Assembly (NCBI GenBank): GCA_001414485.1
Contig: LLEY01000103.1
Location: 124,001-188,000, forward strand
Direction: 5' to 3'
Source of the DNA: Calycina herbarum
Taxonomy: Eukaryota; Ascomycota; Leotiomycetes; Helotiales; Pezizellaceae
DNA length: 64,000 bases
Made by a program: the position numbers and the translations under genes. Below are positions 56,481 to 64,000 of the stretch, one piece after another (the stretch's first letter is position 1; every line of letters begins with the position of its first letter). Under the pieces are notes generated by a model. The model saw nothing but the letters and a program-made list of their open reading frames with translations. It searched no databases and had not been told where the DNA came from.

Positions 56481-58517
56481 ATGATGACCTCAACAAGCCT
56501 TCTAAAAGCCATGCGAACAGCTTTTGAGATCATAACTCTGTTCGCTGTTGGTGCTGTTGTTACCACTCCACATTACCCCAAAACACACGAAAACGCAATT
56601 AACAAAAGAGAGGTTTTGGAATGGACAGTCATCGGAGATTCATGGGCTTCCGGTGTCGCATATAATTTTACCAACGTTTATGCTCCCACAGACAGAGAGT
56701 TTGTTTCAGAACCAAGGAAGCCTGGGGTGTCCAAATGTCTAATGACCAATCTTGGGTGAGCGGAACACAAGATTTCAGTTTCGCTGCATGTGGTGGGACG
56801 CTGATGGACGACCTAGATCGTCAGATGGAGAAGTCGAATCGCTCAAGCTTAGTTTGGGGTATGTTTGGTGGTAACAATGCGTACTTCGGTGCCATAGCGA
56901 GGGCTTGTATTTACCAACCCTACTCACAAAAGTACCCATTTGGGTGGGGGCCTAACTGGGACGAATACCCCTCTGGAACTGGACCTTGCAAAAAATTTCT
57001 CAATGATGCCGACACTTACATACACGACCCCCTTGCAATGCGAAAAGAGGTGACCAAAGGCCTGAACGACATATTCGCTGTTTCTCAGAATGAACAGCAT
57101 CGCACTTCCCACTTTGACCTTTATGTTAGCTCATATGTGCGTTTCTTCGACGAAACTACCGATGACTGTGACAAGTGGAGTTTTGCACACGATAGGGTCA
57201 GCTCCGGGCACCCAAAACTGGTCAAGGGCCTGCGGCAAGCAATCAACGAGAAGGTCAAACAGTTTAACAGCATGCAGGAAGAGATTATCAAGACCTTTGA
57301 AATACCACAACTAAAACTCCCTAATAGCAGAATCCACAATGTCCAACCCAACAATGTCTTTGATGGCCACCGTTTCTGCGAGACCAACCGTACGTTCGAG
57401 GGCCAATTTTACCGCAATGATTTGTGGTTATGGAACTTGCAGTATCAAGACGAACAAAAGGGGGAGCAAGCTGGAATAGTCATGACCGATGATAAAGGAA
57501 CCAAGTTCATGGGAAGCCCACAAGAAGTCGATATGACCCAAAGGGTTTCAACAGTTCTGGGTGCCGACGACGTAACTTCTCCCCCTGGTGACGATACACA
57601 TACTCAACAGTATGGTTTTGGATGGACCGCTCGACCCTTTCATCCCAAATGGGAAGGCCACAGAGCACTCAAGGATTTTTTTATCCAAAAAATGAGAGAT
57701 GACAAGATCCTTCTTGTCAGGCCGGCTGAACTTAATCCACTCCCACCAAACAACCAGCCACCTTTACCTGTACCCGATCCCTCACCACCACCACCACCAC
57801 CACCTCCTAAGAAGACTCAACAATGCTATGGGCTAGGGCAAAGTAAGTACCTTACTATGGAAGGAGCACGAGAGATAATCGAAAACAAGTTCTGCCCAGA
57901 AGCGGTTGACGTTGGGGCAATCGAGCGAAAATACTACGAAGGCACCCCAGAGGAGACAGTTATTAGACTGAAGGGGCCAAAACACTCCAAACCAAGTCTA
58001 GACGACTGCAAAATGTATCTTTTTTCCATTCTCATCAATGGGTGCGATGGTAATGACCCCCAGAACCCCCAGAATTACAAGGGGGGTGGTAAAGAAACAA
58101 TCGACGACGTTTCGTACGAGGTACAGCCAACTCCCTCAGACAATTAGCAAACAGTGGGGAAAAGGGTGCTTGTGATTCTACGTATAAGGTGTACTTCAAT
58201 GAATACGTAATCTGGGGACATGGGTAAGTCATTTTTAATCCTTCGTCCTCGCTTAAAATTACTTGTTTATGTTAGCGTAGTAGGCTAACTTTTTGATCAT
58301 TAGTTAGGACAATTCGGATTTTGGTGAGGGTTTCAAGGTCCAGCTGAAAGGCTGTGCTTTGTTGCCTGACACATGGCATTTCAATTATGGGCTTGGCAGT
58401 GACGGGCGCGAATGGACTGCCAAATTCAGGACGGGTGTTTTTCAACGCAAATGCGTAGGACATGCTGCAATATCTGCAGGTGCACCTCCAAATTTTTCCT
58501 GTGGCGGCTCTGGGTGA
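56481..58517 (+). pseudogene. SGNH-hydrolase-type secreted protein with broken cysteine-rich C-terminal domain
   Basis: The N-terminus from ATG 56481 is a signal segment (FEIITLFAVGAVV) then SGNH block I, WTVIGDSWASG, with the nucleophile Ser. The frame breaks near 56700: VCFRTKEAWGVQMSND continues in another frame, with one nucleotide missing. The main frame up to 58147 has FAACGGTLMDD, block III-like MFGGNNAYFG (Asn where many relatives have Asp) and a late RPFHPKWEGH with the catalytic His. A poly-Pro linker (57780-57810) leads to the domain shared with the S8 locus: FCPEAV, NGCDGNDP, NYKGGG. Its frame ends in TAG at 58145-58147. The rest of the domain (KGACDSTYKV, WGHG, then after a GTAAGT intron GREWTAKFRTGVFQRKCVG to 58517) is present in other frames. 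Substrate unknown. If translated it would start from an internal codon or be truncated. Confidence 0.7.
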
Positions 58518-58838
58518 GATAGTTTAGATACGTTTTTCCTTCTTCTTCTGAAGTGGCTTGCTGGGTTTTTGTTTTGATAGCTTCAATAGGGAGAGGTGTG
58601 TTAGCGCCAATGTGTAATTTTATGAGACTTTATCTAGTGAAGACAATTAATAAAGGTCAAACAATTTTGGATTCCATATTATTCCTCATTTTTGACACCC
58701 TCTCTAACTATCCTATTCACTTCTCATCCAATACTTATATCTTACCAGAACGCAATACAATAAAGACTGGCCATAAATATGAATACGCTGAAAAATAGCA
58801 CAAAAGAAACCTACATATCCCAATTAAATTATAATTCA
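58518..58838. other. Convergent spacer
   Basis: 321 bp, T-rich, between the SGNH relic and the stop of the WSC-oxidase gene. Nothing else seen. Confidence 0.5.
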
Positions 58839-61800
58839 TCACGATCCAACAGCACCCAAACCAGGAGTCTTGAAATCCGCTAACCCAGAAGGCCAATTGC
58901 CAATATTAGCAGCATCCGCAATGTCTCCTCCGATTCTAATCCACTCAGCCTCACCAGGTGTTGGACCATCGAGAACGAAGATCATGTACCATCCTGGTGG
59001 TGCGACATGCGGAGTTGGAGGCGTTGTAATTGTGCAAGTTGCGGCGTTTGCAGCACCTGCACATCCGACGTTGAGGAAGAGAGTACGTTGGCCCATTGAG
59101 TTGCCGTGTGTGGAAGATACTGCCGCCATCATGGAGATACGAACCGCACCAAGGTTTCCCGATGGGATGTTGGCGGTGATTCGTGCAGTAGAACCATATG
59201 CCCAGTCCTTGTTGGCAGTGGTGATGGTGTAACTTGGTTTTGGGTTTCCACTGAGTGCGTATGGTGGGTTGAATACTTCTACGCGATATTCTTCCGGGTG
59301 GACACCATCCTCTGGGTTGGACCCAGAAACGAGGACTCGTCCGTCGGGAAGAAGCATGGCTTCAGAATGGTAAAGACGTGCCACGATAGTAGTGTCCATA
59401 ATTAACATACGTTGGTTGACTGGCTTGGAAGGATCGTAGAGGATAGCATTGTAGTTAGGATCTTGGGCAAGACCGAAGCCAGCAACACCTTCCTGAGCTC
59501 CATTAAGAATCAAGTATGTTCCATCAGGAAGGGCACAGATGCAAGACAAGACACGCTGAGAAGGCATACGCTCCAAGGTCCAAGTTGGTGCCGCAACTTC
59601 TGGTTGTGTCGAAACGCAATTGTCGACCGCGTAAGCGGCGCCATTGGCCGATCCACCACAGACCAAGATAGTGACGGGTGCCGTGAAAGGCGAGTACATT
59701 GGGAGGATGACCCCAGTACCCTCAAGAGGATATGTTCGACCTGATAGGAAATTGTTGACGGAACCAGGCATGTTTGGAAGAGTCTTTACAGTATCAAAGG
59801 TCTTCTCATCAATGATTCTGGCCTCGTTATAGTACACGACGAAGATATTCCCAGTAGGAAGGACAAACATGAATGGGTACAAGTTGTCTGGATCAGTACG
59901 ATCAAGCCAATCGAGGTACTTGGCGTAACCTCCTGGTGGCGGGGGAAGAATTTCGCAAGATGGTGTAGGAGCAGAGTTTGAACCAACTTCTCCACCAAGA
60001 ACCAGGATGGAGCCATTAGCCATGTTCATAGCAGATGGATACCAACGACCTTCAAGAAGAGTGACTTCATTGACATTTTCTTGCCAATCGTTTGTTCCTG
60101 GGACGCCCGGAGATCCATCGGGCCAGTATAGACGAACACCGTAGGTTGATGGTCCAGCCCAACCTCCAATGTTGAGCTGTCTTCCTGCTTTATCTGGGAG
60201 AGTGACACCTGCAGAACAGAAGATGTCACTCTTGACATGGAGAGGTCTCCAGGCCTTGGAAAAGTCGTTTATGAATGCAAGATCGAGCTCATATGTACCG
60301 GTCGTGTTTGGTGCACCAGTGCCAGACTTCTCCATGAATACAACCTTTTTGTTGATACCAGCAGTAGTGAGTAGAGGGACAACGACACCTCCAATCAGGA
60401 ACTCGTATTTTCCCGCAGCAGCGCCAGTTGGTTTATTCCAGGTGTAGATGTCGTTTCCAATCCATCTATAGTAAGAGTTTCTACTTCCACCACCGCAGTA
60501 ATAGGCCTTGTCACCAGAACATGGAACTTGACAATCTGTTTCTGGTTGAATTGTGGAACCAGCAGCGACGGCTTTCTCATGGTCCCCGCACATACACTCA
60601 TCTCCGTATTGTCTAGGAAACCATTAGTCTCTATATAAATTGGGATGAAATAGTAGAGGATACACTTACAGTCCGGCAGCCATATAGCCATAATCAGCGC
60701 AAAGGTTGAGACATGATGTTGCGGTGTTGTTGGTTGTCAAGATACTTTGCCAGAAAAGAGCTCGCTTATCGTTCACATTGTCGCTGTAACAACCTTGGTA
60801 AACCCAGTTGCCAGGAAGATCCGTCTTTTGGGCCGCTGGAGCTGCATAAGTCTTGAGAGTACCAGTATGGTAAAGGCTGAGAGCCCCTGGACCACCGCAC
60901 TTTTCAGCGGCATTGCCAGAGCAGTCCATTTGGCACTTGGATTCATCTGCAGGTGCGGCACCGTTGTAGAGGAATTTATCACAGAAACATTCTATGATTT
61001 CATGGTTAGTCCCTTTGATGAAAGGAAAAATAAATTGGCAACAGAATGACTGAAACTTACGTGAAGAATACTCCATTCCTGCGACTGTGTATCCTTGACC
61101 AATGCAAGCGTTGATGCAGCTTTCAATACTGTTTGTGCCATCATCAGAGGCGAGGTTTGTGAGAGCGCGTCCCGTTGTGCCTTCAGTATAACAACCATCA
61201 TATTTCCAGCCAGTAGGAAGGCCAGTAGCCAGAGTCGTTGGAGTTGGTGTAGTTGCAGTGCCTGTTGCAGTGGTGGTAGGAGCTGGAACGGTTCCATTTT
61301 TTATGTAAACATTGAGCCTGTTGCCAGCACCGCAATACTCTAAAGCGTCGCCAGCGCAAGTGAAACTACAATCTGTCTCGGGGGCTTTGGTGCTACTGGT
61401 CGCCAATTTGTTACCGCAATAGCACTCACGTCCGTACTCAACACCCTAATAGAATGATAATTAGATACGGGAAGATATTTAGGAATCATGGACTTACGAA
61501 ATAATCGTAGGTGGCACAAGATGTCGCACAGCTCTCCACTGTGAGAGTATCAGCGGCGAAAGCACCAGGTGCCAGAGCTCGAACACCAGTTCCTTCAGTA
61601 TAGCAGCCAAAGTAGTTGAAAGGCCCTGCAGATGGTACGACTCTCAACACAGTTGGTGTGGGGGAAGCGCTTGAACTTGTCGAAGAAACAGAAGAACTAG
61701 AACCTGAGCTCAGAGAAGTCGATACAGAGCTGCTAAGCGAAGTTACAGATGAGCTCAGGGAAGAGACAGTCGGCTTTGTTGAAGATAAAGAGCTTATAGC

Positions 61801-63542
61801 ACTTGAAGAACTCGAGGGCTTGGTGCTAGTGGCGCTTAAGGACAAACTAGGGCTACTCGAGGACGCAGTAATTTTCGACGAACTACTTGAGACGCTCGTG
61901 ACACTTGAAGAGGTCGGCAATTTGGAAGAACTCGCTACTGAGGTCGATGAGATGGAAACCACGGAACTGCTGGACGAAATCTTAGAACTACTGGAGGATA
62001 CTTTTGAACTCGTACTGCTGACTACCGTGGACGATGGAGTGGAAACCGCGGAAGTGCTGGATGAAATTTTGGAACTGCTGGAGGATACCTTTGAACTCGT
62101 ACTGCTGACTACCGTGGATGATGGAGTGGAAACCACGGAACTGCTGGACGAAATCTTGGAACTGCTGGAGGATACCTTTGAACTCGTACTGCTGACTACC
62201 GTGGATGATGGAGTGGAAACCACGGAACTGCTGGAGGATACTTTTGAGCTTGTACTGCTGACTACAGTGGATAATTGAGCGGAAGCCACGGAACTGCTTG
62301 TTAAAAGCTTGGAGCTACTGGAGGAAGCTGAGAGGCTTGAAATTTGAGACGATAAGGTGCTTAAAACGAGCGAGCTGCTTGAAATAGCAGCGCTGCTGCT
62401 AGTCAAAGTACTTGGAATGGCCGAGCTACTGGAAACAACAACGCTGCTTGAGGAAAAGCTGCTGAGCACGAGGGAGCTACTGGAAGTCGACAAAGTTTTC
62501 TGGAATCGAATTAGAGAATATTCTTAAAACCCGATGTGCGCAAGTTACTTACGGTTGTTGAAGCAACCACAGAAGAAACAGTTGATTGCGAGCCAAGATA
62601 TCCTTTCTTGTAAATATTCAACCTACTTCCGGCACCGCAGTACTCAGAAGAATTCCCGGAACAAAGCATATTGCAGTCGGAGAGGCCACCCGGAGCGACA
62701 GTGGCAGCATTTTTGATCGTGTTATCACACCCTTTCTTGTGTTAGCGGTTTTGAATATGAAAGGAAAAGAGAAGACTAACAGCATTCATGGGCATATTCC
62801 ACACCAGCGTAAGAGTACCCAGCTGCGTTACATGTAGCAATGCAAAGAGCAACTGAGTTTTTGGTTTCCCCTCCTGCTACAGTCAGGCCATGGTCAAGTG
62901 CGCGACCCCCATTTCCTTCTCTGCGTTCTTCGTCAATAATTTGTCCGTGTGGTAAAATAGACACACTTACGTGTAGCATCCAAAAAAGCCATAACCCGCA
63001 GTGCCAGGATTTGTTGAAGGGCCAGACGGTGGATCCTCTCCGTTCCAAAATATTGTCAACCTTCCCGGCCCACCACAAGCTTCGGTGCTATTGCCACTGC
63101 ATCCCATGGAACAATCTGTGCTTGGTGCAACGGCGCTCGTCGAGCCAATTGCGTTTCCGCAGTCTGTGAAGAAAGAAAGTCAATCAAAAGCTCCCATCGC
63201 GATTTGGATAAACTCACAGCACTCTGCAGAATATTCTGTCCCAGCGTAAAGATACCCATTCTGTTCACAGAAAGATATACAATACTCATCAGTCATCAGA
63301 GTCCCACTTGCCGTCATTTTCCCATTGAGAGTTCTTGGTCCATTCTCAGTATAACATCCTTGATACGTCCAGGTTCCTGGAAGTGTTGCTGGAACCACAG
63401 CGGCTGGCAAAGCAGCATCTCTCGTATGTGCTACTCTCTTGTTCAATAGAACTTCCGCACGCGCATAACCATAATCGGATCTCGAAAACGCTGCTCCCAC
63501 GAACATCAACGAGACAGCAGCCTGAAAGAGTGAAGGTGCCAT
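58839..63542 (-). CDS. Five-WSC-domain galactose/glyoxal oxidase-like protein, 1439 aa
   Basis: Eight exons: 63542..63218, 63163..62971, 62920..62781, 62731..62553, 62499..61498, 61445..61061, 60991..60670 and 60612..58839, all in phase. A signal peptide (ends AAFS) is followed by two WSC domains (WTYQGCYTEN; GFFGCYTEGNGGRALD). A Ser-rich linker of about 240 residues comes next, then three more WSC domains (YFGCYTEGTGVRAL; YDGCYTEGTTGRAL; YQGCYSDN), each ending in a CGG/CGAG..R/L..Y motif. The C-terminus is a kelch-type copper-radical oxidase plus DUF1929. Its ligands are visible: Cys in DIFCSAG and Tyr in GRWYPSA (the thioether pair), Tyr-His in ARLYHSEAML, and the last His in SSTHGNSMGQR. 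Such enzymes oxidise alcohols or aldehydes with O2 and release H2O2, and WSC domains bind wall glycans. The exact substrate is unknown. Confidence 0.93.
61955..62276. repeat. 87-bp coding minisatellite in the Ser-rich linker
   Basis: Units start at 61955, 62042, 62129 and 62216, exactly 87 bp apart; the fourth is shortened. On the minus strand each encodes 29 residues dominated by Ser with Val, Thr and Lys (STVVSSTSSKVSSSSSKIS-type). The period is a multiple of three, so copy changes keep the frame. It extends the likely O-mannosylated stalk between the WSC groups. Copy number probably varies between strains. Confidence 0.9.
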
Positions 63543-64000
63543 CTTGGTTAAATAATAAAGAGTATTATGGTGTATTAAGGAGGTAAAGAGTGAAAAGAGG
63601 GAAATCTCCTAGGGAAGAAAGACCAAGAGAGGGCGTCATGCTCATGATGTAGTAAAAGACATAAGTATCAATCACGGGCTACGCGAGTGATAGACGAAAT
63701 AGGGATGAGTGTCTTGGAGTATTCTCCACTGAGCGGAATACTTCTAGGGGCCTGAAAGTTCACAAATAGGGTGAAAGGAGCGGCCTAGAACGGCTAACCC
63801 ATATTGGTTCGAGATATTCCTTTTTGGAGAGCTTGTTTGTCAGGCGGTGGCGTTCAGGGACGCGAGGGAGAGATTGGGGATGGCTGTCTCGTGACGAGTC
63901 TCAAGGAGTAATTATCGAAAGATGAAATTAACGAGTTGTGCGTGTCACAGAACTTAATGGGGTGGTGTGCCCCTGGGACCTGCTAGCTTTTACTTGCAAA
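63543..64000. other. Upstream region of WSC-oxidase gene, to window edge
   Basis: 458 bp of promoter/leader for the minus-strand gene. No further gene seen before the edge. Confidence 0.5.

Noticed and set aside
58140..58180. Programmed -1 frameshift site
   Set aside because: A TAG precedes the shift in the SGNH locus and no X-XXY-YYZ heptamer lies in the right frame; lesions elsewhere in the same loci favour decay.
61616..62278. 220-codon plus-strand frame rich in Glu and Leu
   Set aside because: Antisense shadow of the Ser-rich tandem repeat in the WSC-oxidase gene; the composition follows from the repeat.
1..64000. CRISPR arrays, rRNA, tRNA
   Set aside because: No regularly spaced repeats, no rRNA-like blocks, and no cloverleaf-type GTTCRANNC sequences in a fitting context were found on reading.

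Overview
The window is nuclear DNA of a filamentous ascomycete. Introns are short (about 45-60 nt, GT-AG, often with a CTAAC/CTAAT branch site), genes lie on both strands with AT-rich spacers, and the gene families are typical of Leotiomycetes. A plant-associated genus of the Sclerotiniaceae is my guess from protein style; I could not run a search. I re-joined exons by hand, checking splice signals and reading phase.

Layout. 1-1709: 3' end of a hybrid histidine kinase that looks like a fungal phytochrome. 1880-2392: a 513-bp non-autonomous inverted-repeat element. 2668-5120: two tandem paralogues of an unknown multi-pass membrane protein, one degrading. 9315-10766: membrane-anchored GH16 glucanase. 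16749-19619: membrane GT2 glycosyltransferase with an 8-nt microexon. 22634-24220: GPI-type fasciclin protein. 24758-25498: methyltransferase. 25752-28225: two hypothetical genes. 28756-29843: ferritin-like secreted protein. 30660-32277 and 33520-34781: a glutamine-synthetase-like gene divergent from an SDR dehydrogenase, followed by a very-long-chain acyl-CoA synthetase-like gene (35564-37858). 38579-40374: single-pass surface protein with three six-cysteine repeats. 40848-43843: membrane-anchored GH3 beta-glucosidase. 45202-45850: a small cysteine-rich secreted protein whose three exons had to be assembled. 46607-48348: Mch1-type transporter. 58839-63542: a 1439-residue protein with five WSC domains and a copper-radical (galactose/glyoxal) oxidase domain.

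The most unusual part is 49.4-58.5 kb. It holds two subtilisin-type (S8) loci with repeated prodomain-like modules, a secreted actin/Hsp70-fold protein and an SGNH hydrolase. The intact-looking S8 locus and the SGNH locus, although built on unrelated catalytic folds, end in the same cysteine-rich C-terminal domain. All four loci carry stop codons or frame breaks, while the large genes on either side are intact. It looks like a family of secreted proteins in decay, with a 97-bp foldback element in the middle.

A common theme is the cell surface: GH16, GT2, fasciclin, ferritin-like, six-cysteine repeat protein, GH3, small secreted protein and WSC-oxidase all act on or outside the plasma membrane. 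There is no evidence that they form one regulon. No rRNA, tRNA or CRISPR array was seen.
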